A stretch of DNA of 32,484 nucleotides, taken from assembly GCA_964427595.1 (NCBI GenBank), contig CAYRUQ010000015.1, positions 1 to 32,484 of the forward strand. Direction: 5' to 3'. Source of the DNA: Enterosoma sp964427595. Lineage in GTDB: Bacteria > Bacillota_I > Bacilli_A > RFN20 > CAG-288. Position 1 is the stretch's first letter. Each line of letters begins with the position of its first letter. Under the pieces are notes generated by a model. The model saw only the letters and a program-made list of their open reading frames with translations. It searched no databases and had not been told where the DNA came from. The position numbers and the translations under genes are program-made. Below are positions 6,914 to 15,410 of this stretch, piece by piece.

Positions 6914-9055
6914 ATGACCGATTATTCAATTAAAATCGCTGAAGAGCTTGATCTTAATGCTGAAAATGTAGCCTCAGCTTTAAGTTTGATGGATGAAGGA
7001 AATATGATTCCTTTCATCGCTAGATATCGTAAAGAAGTCACTGGTGGCTTAAGTGATGAAAATCTCAGAAAGATTGCTACCAGAGCTGAATATTTAAAAA
7101 ATCTAGATGACAGAAAAAAGACCATCTTCGCTTCTTTAGAAACTTTAGGAATCAAAGATGAGAAGCTTTTAAAAGACATTGAGGAAGCTGATACTTTAGC
7201 GAGACTTGAAGATCTTTATCGTCCTTATAAACCAAAGAAAGTCACTCGTGCTTCTAAAGCAAGAAAGGCTGGACTTGAAGGTTTAGCAAATTATTTAAAA
7301 CTTGATAAAACAGGTTGTTTAGACGAAGAAATTGAGAAATATCTGACTGAAGGATATGAGACAAAAGAAAAGGCTCTTCAAGGTGCTAAAGACATCATCG
7401 CCGAAGATATTTCTGACAAAGAGAAGTATCGTACTTATATTAAGAATCTTGCCTTTAAAGAGGGCTTGATTGAGACTGAGAAACTTAAAAACGCTATATC
7501 TGATAAGTTTGATAACTATGAGAAATACTCTAGAACTATCAAATCTTTAAAAGGCTATAACGTCCTTGCTATCAACAGGGGCGTGAAACTCAAATGTCTC
7601 TCTAGAAAGCTGATTTTAGATGATGTGAAGATTCTTGAATACATCGAGAGAGGTGAAGTACCTTCAGATACTCCTTATCGAGATATCTTTTTAGAAATCA
7701 TCGAAGATAGTTATGAAAGACTCATCCGTCCTTCAATTGAGAATGATATTTATTCAACCCTCTTTGAAAGTGCTTCCCAGGAAGCTGTTGAAGAGTTTAA
7801 GACCTCACTTAGAGCGACTTTATTAGTTCCACCATTAAAAGGGAGAAAAGTGGTCGGTTTTGATCCCGGTTTTGCTCATGGTTGTAAACTCGCTTTTGTC
7901 GATGAAAACGGAAAAGTTTTATACACCTGTGTTTTAAACAATCCTTTTGCTGGCGATAACAACAAAGCTGTAGCTAAGACTATATTGGTGAGACTGATCA
8001 ATCTCTATAAGTGTTATACCATCGCTTTAGGAAATGGAACAGCTAGTCGAGAATCGGAAAGACTTCTTAAGGAAATCAAGAAAGAATCAATTCCTGAACT
8101 TGATATCGTCATCGTTTCTGAATCCGGAGCTTCTATCTATTCGGCCACTGAGTTGGCGGCTAAGGAATTTCCTAAGCTTGAACCTAATATACGTTCTGCT
8201 ATCTCCATCGCCAGAAGACTTCAAGATCCTCTAGCTGAACTTGTTAAAATTCCACCTGAATCAATCGGTGTCGGTCAATATCAATATGATATCGACAATA
8301 AAGTTCTCTCGGATGCTCTTGGTGGCACTGTTGAAGATACAGTTAACTTCGTTGGTGTTATTTTGAACACTGCTTCTATCTCTTTATTAAGCTATGTTTC
8401 TGGTATCAATGCTAAAATCGCAGCTTCCATCGTTAAATACAGAGATGAAAATGGTCCATTTAAAACAAGAGAGGATCTCTTGAACGTTCCTTATCTTGGC
8501 CCGAAAGCGTATCAAAACTGCGCTGGTTTCTTAAGGATTCCAGATGGTGTTGAACCTTTAGATAACACTTCTGTTCACCCGGAGTCTTATGATGTTGCAA
8601 GAAAGATTCTTAAAGCTTATGGATGTGATTCGATCAGTGATGCTAGAGTTAAACTCTCATCTATCAGTGATAATGAAATTGAAACTCTTGCGAAAGATTT
8701 AAATGTTGGTGAATATACATTGACTGATATCATCAAGGAGTTGATCTCACCTTCTAGAGATCCACGATTAGAAGCAAAGACCGCAAAGCTGCTTGAAGGA
8801 GTAGAAGATATCTCTTCTCTTAAAGTCGGCATGATCTTAGAAGGAACGATCAGAAATGTCACTGGCTTTGGTTTCTTTGTCGACTTAGGAGTTGAAATAA
8901 ACGGATTAGTCCATATCTCTGAAATCGCTGATAAATTCGTCTCGGATCCTCATGAGTTTGGAAAACCCGGAGATATCGTTAAAGTTAAAGTCATTGATGT
9001 TGATAAAAAAAGAGAGAGAATCTCTCTTTCGATGAAAGGACTCAAGCAAGATTGA
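6914..9055 (+). CDS. tex: Tex-family RNA-binding transcription accessory protein
   Basis: The 713-residue product has the Tex architecture: an N-terminal helical region (FIARYRKEVTGGLSDE), a YqgF/RNase H-like domain beginning about residue 316 (VVGFDPGFAHGCKLAFVD), tandem helix-hairpin-helix motifs (NAKIAASIVKYRDENGPF and the following YLGPKAYQNCAGFLRIP) and a C-terminal S1 domain (about 638-711, GTIRNVTGFGFFVDLG). Tex is a nucleic-acid-binding factor, homologous to eukaryotic Spt6, implicated in transcription and RNA turnover. GGAG lies 5 bases before the ATG. It stands alone on its strand, 34 bases ahead of the Asp23-like operon, so read-through into that operon is possible. Confidence 0.96.
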   Translation: MTDYSIKIAEELDLNAENVASALSLMDEGNMIPFIARYRKEVTGGLSDENLRKIATRAEYLKNLDDRKKTIFASLETLGIKDEKLLKDIEEADTLARLEDLYRPYKPKKVTRASKARKAGLEGLANYLKLDKTGCLDEEIEKYLTEGYETKEKALQGAKDIIAEDISDKEKYRTYIKNLAFKEGLIETEKLKNAISDKFDNYEKYSRTIKSLKGYNVLAINRGVKLKCLSRKLILDDVKILEYIERGEVPSDTPYRDIFLEIIEDSYERLIRPSIENDIYSTLFESASQEAVEEFKTSLRATLLVPPLKGRKVVGFDPGFAHGCKLAFVDENGKVLYTCVLNNPFAGDNNKAVAKTILVRLINLYKCYTIALGNGTASRESERLLKEIKKESIPELDIVIVSESGASIYSATELAAKEFPKLEPNIRSAISIARRLQDPLAELVKIPPESIGVGQYQYDIDNKVLSDALGGTVEDTVNFVGVILNTASISLLSYVSGINAKIAASIVKYRDENGPFKTREDLLNVPYLGPKAYQNCAGFLRIPDGVEPLDNTSVHPESYDVARKILKAYGCDSISDARVKLSSISDNEIETLAKDLNVGEYTLTDIIKELISPSRDPRLEAKTAKLLEGVEDISSLKVGMILEGTIRNVTGFGFFVDLGVEINGLVHISEIADKFVSDPHEFGKPGDIVKVKVIDVDKKRERISLSMKGLKQD

Positions 9056-9089
9056 GGCTTGACGTCTATAATTAATTTGGAGGTTTGTT

Positions 9090-9437
9090 ATGGGTGATTA
9101 TTTGATAGTTGGTAAGAGCAAGATGGGTAATCTTAATATAGCTACTTCAGTTTTTGAACAGATTGCGCTTGATACTCTCTCTGCTCTCTCTGAACGTGAA
9201 CTTTCAGATCAGCTTCTTCTCTCTTACAAAACTAAGAAAAGCAAAGCGGAAGCTATCATCAATAAGAATGGAAAACTCTCTTTGAAGTTGACCTTGTTAT
9301 TCGCAAGTGATTGTGATGTTGAGCAAGGCTCTAAGCTGATTCAAGAGAGAATTTATAATGCCATCAGTGAACTCACCGAAGTCAATAATATCACTATCGA
9401 TATTTTAGTCAGTTCTATCATCACATTGAAGAAATGA
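9090..9437 (+). CDS. Asp23/Gls24 family protein (YqhY-like)
   Basis: A 115-residue protein whose order (MGNLNIATSVFEQIALDTLS, then a lysine-rich turn, then LSLKLTLLFASDCDVEQGSK and IQERIYNAISELTEVNNITI) matches the Asp23/DUF322 fold. In Bacillus the YqhY member of this family sits just upstream of nusB and is linked to control of acetyl-CoA carboxylase; the position two genes before nusB supports a YqhY rather than a YloU identity. A strong GGAGG Shine-Dalgarno precedes the ATG. A TATAAT at 9067-9072 could be a -10 but no matching -35 is seen. Its stop overlaps the next start (ATGA). Confidence 0.85.
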   Translation: MGDYLIVGKSKMGNLNIATSVFEQIALDTLSALSERELSDQLLLSYKTKKSKAEAIINKNGKLSLKLTLLFASDCDVEQGSKLIQERIYNAISELTEVNNITIDILVSSIITLKK

Positions 9438-9973
9438 AACCTTTTGAAGATGCACAAAGCTATCAGAAAGGAAGAAATACCTTTTCTCTGTTAGCTACTC
9501 TACCGATTTTACTTGTAGTCATCTGCTTGATAGGTGATATCTTCATTCAATCGACCATCACCTATGATGCCGAGACTGGTTTTTCAACTGCTTATACAGC
9601 TGGAATGCTCTCTTCTTTCTCATGTTTGACTCTTCTTCTTTCTTCTAACTCATTAAATGAGAGCATGGTTTCTTCTCTTCCAGCAGTCATAGATGTGATA
9701 TATGCGATAGTGATGATCTTCTCTTCTTCTAAAAGCATCAGAGGTAATGAGAAGTTTTATCTAGTTACTTTGATCGCTTATGGAGTCGACTTTGTTCTAC
9801 TGATACCTGTCAGTATCATCTCAGCTGTTGGAATCACTGAAATAACTTTGCGAGCTATTGATTATGCTCTTTTATTCATCATTCATGCTATCGGTTTAGG
9901 ACTACTTGTTTATGGAGCCATAGTCAGAAAAAGACTGTCTTTATATGAAGAAAAGGAGAACATTCACCAATGA
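9434..9973 (+). CDS. Unrecognised multi-pass membrane protein in the nusB operon
   Basis: I do not recognise this 179-residue protein. It shows four or five hydrophobic segments: about residues 17-38, 52-70 (weaker), 79-97, 107-131 and 139-163, with charged tails at both ends (MKPFEDAQSYQKGR at the start, RKRLSLYEEKENIHQ at the end). There is no signal peptide with a cleavage site and no catalytic motif that I can name. It overlaps the Asp23-like gene by 4 bases (ATGA) and the nusB start by 4, so it is translationally coupled to both. Asp23-family proteins often work together with small membrane anchors (for example Asp23-AmaP), so it could anchor its neighbour; that is inference from position only. 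Confidence 0.8.
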   Translation: MKPFEDAQSYQKGRNTFSLLATLPILLVVICLIGDIFIQSTITYDAETGFSTAYTAGMLSSFSCLTLLLSSNSLNESMVSSLPAVIDVIYAIVMIFSSSKSIRGNEKFYLVTLIAYGVDFVLLIPVSIISAVGITEITLRAIDYALLFIIHAIGLGLLVYGAIVRKRLSLYEEKENIHQ

Positions 9974-10392
9974 GATACTCAAGCCATGAAGAACGTGTCA
10001 AAGTCCTAAGCGCCTTTTATCAGCTCTTTCTCTTTCAAGAGAACAATGAAGAGTATGATCAGATTCAAGTGTTATGTTCTCAATATGATGTGGAGGATGT
10101 CCATGATGTTCCTCTTCTTTCAAGAAGCATTTATTTAAACGGGCTTCTTCATTATGATGAAATCATCGATAATATCTCTTCTCATTTAGTAAGATGGACT
10201 TTTGAAAGACTTGATAATGTCGCAAAAGCTATTTTAGTGATGGGTGTTAGTGAAGGTAATTATTTGAGAGATACTACTCCAAGAGCTGTTGTTTTAAATG
10301 AATGTGTGGAGTTTGCTAAAGAGTATTTGAAAGCTAATGATCACCGCTTCATCAATGCGGTTTTAGATAAAGCGGTTAAGAAAGATGCTTGA
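9970..10392 (+). CDS. nusB: Transcription antitermination factor NusB
   Basis: The 140-residue all-helical protein has the NusB pattern: SSHEERVKVLSAFYQLFLF at the N-terminus, FERLDNVAKAILVMGVSE in the middle and PRAVVLNECVEFAKEY, then HRFINAVLDKAVK at the end. NusB binds boxA RNA with S10 (NusE) and promotes rRNA antitermination. Normal family length. AAGGAG lies upstream of the ATG inside the preceding gene; it overlaps xseA by 8 bases. Confidence 0.95.
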   Translation: MRYSSHEERVKVLSAFYQLFLFQENNEEYDQIQVLCSQYDVEDVHDVPLLSRSIYLNGLLHYDEIIDNISSHLVRWTFERLDNVAKAILVMGVSEGNYLRDTTPRAVVLNECVEFAKEYLKANDHRFINAVLDKAVKKDA

Positions 10393-11665
10393 TGAACATG
10401 TCTTAAGTGTCAAACAGTTATCTGATATTCTCAAATCCTGTTTTGACAATCCGTTATTCAAAAGCTTAAGTATTTACGGAGAGATTTATTCAGTAAACTT
10501 CTCCAACAGATTTTTATATTTAGATTTAGGAGATCAAGGTTTTAAACAATCAAACTCACCGATCATCAAAGTCGCTTTCTCATTGTTTTATGGCTCTCCA
10601 TATGATTTTAGAAGTCTTAAACAAGGTGATGTCATCAAGGTTCACGGAAGTCTTTCCTATTATCAACATGGTTCAAGTATCACCTTTTGGGGTGATTCTT
10701 TTGAACTCATCCAAAGTCAGCAGGGAAAAGCATTACTTCTTAAACAACAGACTTTAAAGAAATTAGATTCTCTTGGCTATTTAGATAAAAAAGAAAAAAA
10801 GACGCTTCCTAAATATTGTAAGAAAGTGGCTATTATCACTGCCAAAGAGGGAGCTGCTTATCAGGATATATTAAAAACACTTCATGATCGTTTTCCAGTC
10901 GATAGCGTTCTCTTTCCTTGTCAAGTTCAAGGAGAGAAGGCTGCTTCTTCAATCGTCAAAGCTATCAATGAAGCTAAAAAGTATCAGTTTGATTGTTTAA
11001 TCATCGGAAGAGGTGGTGGTTCCAAGACTGATCTTTCTTGTTTTGATGATGAGAAAGTCTGTCTAGCTATCGCTGAGTGTCCTTTTCCGACTATCACTTG
11101 TATCGGTCATACGATTGATATCGCAATCGCAGATAGAGTCTCTGACTATAGAGCAATCACACCTACGGAAGCTGCAAGTTTGATCAATCCTTCTCTAGAT
11201 GATTGTGAAGAGAATATCCTCGCTTTAAAAGAAACTTTGAATAATCTTTTTAAAGAAAATATATATGCAGCTGAACAACAGCTTTTTTATTTCAAATCAA
11301 GGCTTGAATCTCTCTCGCCGAAGAAGAAGGTAGAGATAAATCAAAGAAAGCTTGATTCATTAAAGAGAAATTTAAATGACGCATTTGCTCTTGAAATTAA
11401 AAAGGCAAGAAGTGATATCTCTGACTTTAAAGGAAAGCTTTCGATGTCTTATCAAAATTTCCTTTCAATTAAGAAGAACAAGTTGAATGACTTAATCTCT
11501 TCCTTAAAACAGAAAGATCCATCTGTTTATTCAGGTTTAGCAAAGGTCTTCTCTAAAGGAAAACATATCACTTCAATTAAAGATATAAACAAAGATGACT
11601 CGCTTTCTATCACATTCAATGATGGAAAAGCGGAGGTCGTAGTCAAGGAGGTCGCACATGGCTGA
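10385..11665 (+). CDS. xseA: Exodeoxyribonuclease VII large subunit
   Basis: A 426-residue protein with an N-terminal OB-fold (VKQLSDILKSCFDNPLFKSL, GEIYSVNFSNRFLYLDLGD) and the catalytic ExoVII domain containing the motifs KKVAIITAKEGAAYQDIL, IIGRGGGSKTDL and ITCIGHTIDIAIADRVSDYR, with AITPTEAASL. A long coiled-coil region follows (about 255-380). Together with XseB it forms the exonuclease that degrades single-stranded DNA in both directions. The start overlaps the nusB stop and has only a weak Shine-Dalgarno, implying translational coupling. Confidence 0.97.
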   Translation: MLDEHVLSVKQLSDILKSCFDNPLFKSLSIYGEIYSVNFSNRFLYLDLGDQGFKQSNSPIIKVAFSLFYGSPYDFRSLKQGDVIKVHGSLSYYQHGSSITFWGDSFELIQSQQGKALLLKQQTLKKLDSLGYLDKKEKKTLPKYCKKVAIITAKEGAAYQDILKTLHDRFPVDSVLFPCQVQGEKAASSIVKAINEAKKYQFDCLIIGRGGGSKTDLSCFDDEKVCLAIAECPFPTITCIGHTIDIAIADRVSDYRAITPTEAASLINPSLDDCEENILALKETLNNLFKENIYAAEQQLFYFKSRLESLSPKKKVEINQRKLDSLKRNLNDAFALEIKKARSDISDFKGKLSMSYQNFLSIKKNKLNDLISSLKQKDPSVYSGLAKVFSKGKHITSIKDINKDDSLSITFNDGKAEVVVKEVAHG

Positions 11666-11876
11666 GACAAAAAGTAAAAAGATATCTCCTCTTGATAAAC
11701 TCTCATATCAAGAATTAGAAGAGAGAGGAGAGGAAATCTTAAGAAAAATCCAAGATGATAATCTTCCGTTAGATGAAGTAGCTAAGCTTTATCAAGAAGG
11801 CTTAGAAATCACTAAGAGAATGGAAGAGATGCTTAAGGTTCTAAGTTCTCAAGTTAAAGATGAGGTCAAAGAATAA
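11658..11876 (+). CDS. xseB: Exodeoxyribonuclease VII small subunit
   Basis: A 72-residue, highly charged helical protein with the XseB core LSYQELEERGEEILRKI and LPLDEVAKLYQEGLEITKRM. It packs on the coiled coil of XseA. AAGGAGG precedes the ATG within the end of xseA (8-base overlap). In many Firmicutes ispA follows; here dxs follows directly. Confidence 0.94.
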   Translation: MAETKSKKISPLDKLSYQELEERGEEILRKIQDDNLPLDEVAKLYQEGLEITKRMEEMLKVLSSQVKDEVKE

Positions 11877-13710
11877 GAAAGAAGCTGATAATAAATCATT
11901 TTTAGCTTCTCTAAGTGACGAGCAACTCAAGGTGTTAGCTTCTGATATCAGAGCTGACATTCTTTCTGCTGTCAATGTTAATGGCGGTCATCTCTCCTCT
12001 AATTTAGGAACGGTGGAATTGACGATGGCTCTTCTAAGGGCTTTTGATCCACTAGAAGATGACATCCTTTTTGATGTTGGGCATCAAACTTATGCTTATA
12101 AAATTCTCACTAATAGGAAGTTAACTAAATTAAGAAGATTTGGTGGGGAACCTCCTTTTTCTGATCGTTTTTCTTCTCCATATGATAAGTATTTAAACGG
12201 CCATGCTGCTACTTCTATCTCGGTAGGTCTAGGAATGGACATTGCAAAAAGACTTGAAAATAAGAAAGGGTATACGATCTCAATCATCGGTGATTCTTCA
12301 GTCTCATCAGGTCTTTCAATGGAAGCTTTAAATTTGCTTAGCACAATGAAGGATTCCAAGCTGATTGTCGTAATCAACGATAATGGTATGTCGATTGGAA
12401 AAGACATCGGCTTCATGGCTAGGAAGTTTCAAAAATTTAGAAACTCACGTTTTTATTTCCGTACTTCTAACGCCTTAGGAAGAGCGATGAGTAAGAGTAA
12501 ACCTACTTGGAAGTTATTCTTACATCTGAGAAATTTAAAAGATAAGATCAAACATCTATTCATCAAACAGACAGTCTTTGAAGCGATTGGATTAAAGTAT
12601 ATCGGTCCTTTTGACGGACATGATTTTATGCATTTGGATTTAGCTTTTAGAAAGGCAAAAAGCATAGCTGAGAACTCCAGTGTTATCGTTCATATCATCA
12701 CTAAGAAGGGGTTTGGTTATCCTGAAGCTGCACTTGATAAAAGTGGTGACTATCATGGTGTCGCTCCTTATTTTGCTGAACCTGCTAGCGTTATTCCTAA
12801 AAAGGACTTTGTTTTTCTTAAGAGTGAAGAGCTTGAGAATTTGATGGAGAAAGATGAGAAAGTCTATATCATCTCTCCTGCCATGGAGAAAGGTTCAAGA
12901 TTAGAAGTCATATTTAATAAGTATCCAAATAGAACTATTGATGTAGGTATCGCTGAAGAAAACGCAGTTTCATTAGCTTCTGGATTAGCTTTAAAGGGAC
13001 TTAAACCAGTTGTTGATATCTATTCTTCATTTATGCAGCGCTCCTATGATGAGATCGCTCAAGATATAGCAAGAGAAAAAGTCTCTGCTCTCTTCTTAGT
13101 TGAAAGAGCTGGGCTAGCTGGGGGTGATGGTTCTTCTCACCATGGTATTTATGATGTTGCTATGGTCAGATCGATTCCATATTCAAAGGTCTACATGCCT
13201 TTTGATGCTAAAACAAATCACGATTTATTTGAAAAAGTGGCTTTTCAGAATGATGTACCTGTTTTCATCCGATACACTAAAGAGAAAGTGATTGACTCTG
13301 AAGGTGGTGATTATCAATTAGATTATGTTAAGTATCAAGATAGTAATGCACCTTCTCTTGTTATCGGTATCGGTTCTAATGGATATAAGCTAGCTTTAAA
13401 ATTCATGAGTGATAATAGTGTTGATCTAACTATGCTTGTTAATCTACTCCCTAATGATGAGATACTAGATAAAATCAATCTTTTAAAATATCAAAAGATA
13501 TTCGTTTATGATTCTTATGGTATTAAAGAAGGAACCTGTTCTGTGATTTCTGATTATCTTCTTAAAAGAAAGTACCGAGGTGAATTTGTTCCTTATGCTT
13601 TCGACAATGATTTTGTAACTTTCGGTGAAGATGAACTTATTCTTAAGAGTCTTTCCTTAGATATCAAGTTTGTTTATCAAGATATTTTAGAAAAAACAAA
13701 AAGTGAGTAG
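11860..13710 (+). CDS. dxs: 1-deoxy-D-xylulose-5-phosphate synthase, divergent
   Basis: Thiamine-diphosphate enzyme that starts the MEP isoprenoid pathway from pyruvate and glyceraldehyde 3-phosphate. The 616-residue product shows the expected landmarks: GGHLSSNLG (42-50), DVGHQTYAYKIL (72-83), NGHAATSIS (113-121), the cofactor motif around 144 with IND at 172-174, YSSFMQRSYDE (388-398), ERAG (415-418) and SSHHG (425-429). Several core motifs differ from the usual DXS: GDS instead of GDG (144-146), AEENA instead of AEQHA (365-369), IRYTKE instead of IRYPRG. The cofactor-activating Glu366 is kept. It overlaps xseB by 17 bases and has a poor Shine-Dalgarno, so it is probably coupled. A broader TPP transketolase-like role cannot be excluded. 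Confidence 0.86.
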   Translation: MRSKNKKEADNKSFLASLSDEQLKVLASDIRADILSAVNVNGGHLSSNLGTVELTMALLRAFDPLEDDILFDVGHQTYAYKILTNRKLTKLRRFGGEPPFSDRFSSPYDKYLNGHAATSISVGLGMDIAKRLENKKGYTISIIGDSSVSSGLSMEALNLLSTMKDSKLIVVINDNGMSIGKDIGFMARKFQKFRNSRFYFRTSNALGRAMSKSKPTWKLFLHLRNLKDKIKHLFIKQTVFEAIGLKYIGPFDGHDFMHLDLAFRKAKSIAENSSVIVHIITKKGFGYPEAALDKSGDYHGVAPYFAEPASVIPKKDFVFLKSEELENLMEKDEKVYIISPAMEKGSRLEVIFNKYPNRTIDVGIAEENAVSLASGLALKGLKPVVDIYSSFMQRSYDEIAQDIAREKVSALFLVERAGLAGGDGSSHHGIYDVAMVRSIPYSKVYMPFDAKTNHDLFEKVAFQNDVPVFIRYTKEKVIDSEGGDYQLDYVKYQDSNAPSLVIGIGSNGYKLALKFMSDNSVDLTMLVNLLPNDEILDKINLLKYQKIFVYDSYGIKEGTCSVISDYLLKRKYRGEFVPYAFDNDFVTFGEDELILKSLSLDIKFVYQDILEKTKSE

Positions 13711-13733
13711 ATAACATTAATTGAGGTGGATTT

Positions 13734-15410
13734 ATGTTGAATGAACTCAGCGTCAGCAATCTAGCTGTCATCAAAAATATCGATCTCGAATTTGTAAGTA
13801 AAGATACCGCTTTAGTTGGTGAAACTGGAGCTGGAAAGAGTATTTTGATAAACTCTCTTTCTCTTTTGCTTGGTCAAAAAGCTGATTACTCACTTTTACG
13901 AGATAAAAATCTACCATCAAAAGTAACAGCTTCTTTTTCATTAAGTGATGACTATATTAACAGACATCCTGAAGTTTCTAAGTTTTTAGTTGACGATAAC
14001 TCTCTTCTTTTAAATCGGGTGATTTCACCAGATAAATCAAGCAGGTATCACATTAACGGAAAGCTTTGTAGTGCTAGTGAGTATAAAGAAGTAGTTTCTC
14101 ATTTGATTGACATCCATTCTCAAGGGGCTAATAGCGATCTTTTTGATGAGAAGAAGCAGCTTTTTTATCTTGATTGTTTTGGTGGTAAAGAAATTTCCAA
14201 ATTAAAAGAAGATTATTTAATCAGCTTGAATGCTTTTAAAGATAAAAAGAAAGAACTTGAACAATTAGAAAAGGATGCAAAAGAAGCTGACAGAAATTAC
14301 CTCGAATATCAGATTGAGGAGATTAAAAAATATCATCTTAAAGAGAATGAGATTGAAGATCTCAATCAAGAATTTGAAGCTTTCAGGCAGAATGAAAAAA
14401 TAAGAAGCAAATACGAAGAGTTAGTAAAACTCGAAGAGACTCAACCTAGTGATTTATCAACTACTCTTTCTTTGATGAAATCGAGATTAATGACTTTTGA
14501 AGATACGATTTTAAAAGAGAAGAGTCAGGATCTGATTGAAGATATCAACAAATTCATAAGTGATTTAAGAGTGTTTGATGAAGTATATGATTCCTTAGAT
14601 ATCTCTCTTGAAAGAATTGATTCCATCAACTCTCGTTTATTTGAATTAAGAAGCTTACAACGAAAATACGGCAAAACAACTCAAGAGATATTAGATAAAC
14701 TTGCTTTTTATGAAAATTCATTAAGTAGAATCGATGAATTTGAAAGATATCAACATGATTTGAAAGAAGAATATGAAGTGTTACTTTCTGAAGCTACAAA
14801 GAAAGCTCAAATCTTATCGAATGTAAGAAAGCAGGTAGCTTTAAAACTGTCTAAGGAAATAAATGCTGAATTAGCGGAGCTCGGTCTACTCTCCGGTGGT
14901 TTTAGTATCTCTTTTAATGAATCTAATATGAATGAAGATGGTATTGATGATATCAGCTTTGATGTCTGCCTCAACAAAGGTATGGAACCTACGATGTTAA
15001 AAAAGGCGGCTTCTGGTGGTGAAGCTTCTAGATTGATGTTAGCTTTGAAAGTCGTCTTGAATTCACTTGATCCTTATGATGTTTTAGTTTTTGATGAGGT
15101 TGATACAGGCGTTTCTGGAAGAATCGCCTCTTTAGTCGCTTTAAAGATAAAGAAGTTATCTTCTTCATCTCAAATAATAGTAATTTCTCATTTACCGCAA
15201 GTGGTAGCTTCTTGTGATTCGGTTTATAAGATTTATAAAGTCAGTGACGATAAAGAAACTGAAACCAAGATTAAAAAGTGTGAAGGTGATGAGGTTTATG
15301 AAGAGATCGCAAGATTGATCTCTGGAAAAGAAGTCACCCCTTCTGCTTTAAAACAAGCCGAAATTTTAAGAAGAGAATATTTTGATGAGCAAAAAGATAG
15401 TTCATATTGA
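13734..15410 (+). CDS. recN: DNA repair protein RecN
   Basis: SMC-like ATPase acting at double-strand breaks. The 558-residue protein has a Walker A GETGAGKS near residue 33, the N-terminal MLNELSVSNLAVIKNIDLEF typical of RecN, a long central coiled coil (about 140-370), the ABC signature ASGGEASRLMLALK and Walker B VLVFDEVDTGVSG, then ISHLPQVVASCD. Length is normal. GAGGTGG lies before the ATG, 23 bases after dxs. RecN next to the nusB-xse-dxs cluster is a conserved Firmicutes arrangement; the usual tlyA and argR between dxs and recN are absent. Confidence 0.96.
   Translation: MLNELSVSNLAVIKNIDLEFVSKDTALVGETGAGKSILINSLSLLLGQKADYSLLRDKNLPSKVTASFSLSDDYINRHPEVSKFLVDDNSLLLNRVISPDKSSRYHINGKLCSASEYKEVVSHLIDIHSQGANSDLFDEKKQLFYLDCFGGKEISKLKEDYLISLNAFKDKKKELEQLEKDAKEADRNYLEYQIEEIKKYHLKENEIEDLNQEFEAFRQNEKIRSKYEELVKLEETQPSDLSTTLSLMKSRLMTFEDTILKEKSQDLIEDINKFISDLRVFDEVYDSLDISLERIDSINSRLFELRSLQRKYGKTTQEILDKLAFYENSLSRIDEFERYQHDLKEEYEVLLSEATKKAQILSNVRKQVALKLSKEINAELAELGLLSGGFSISFNESNMNEDGIDDISFDVCLNKGMEPTMLKKAASGGEASRLMLALKVVLNSLDPYDVLVFDEVDTGVSGRIASLVALKIKKLSSSSQIIVISHLPQVVASCDSVYKIYKVSDDKETETKIKKCEGDEVYEEIARLISGKEVTPSALKQAEILRREYFDEQKDSSY

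Noticed and set aside
9007..9029. Perfect 9-bp inverted repeat (AAAGAGAGA/TCTCTCTTT) followed on the minus strand by a T run, resembling a terminator
   Set aside because: It lies inside the conserved S1 domain of tex (codons for KKRERISLS), is nearly free of GC-rich pairing, and no minus-strand gene ends there; it is explained by coding sequence.
9053..9072. TTGACG followed by TATAAT before the Asp23-like gene as a full promoter
   Set aside because: The two boxes are only a few bases apart, far short of the 16-18 needed; the TATAAT alone is not enough evidence.
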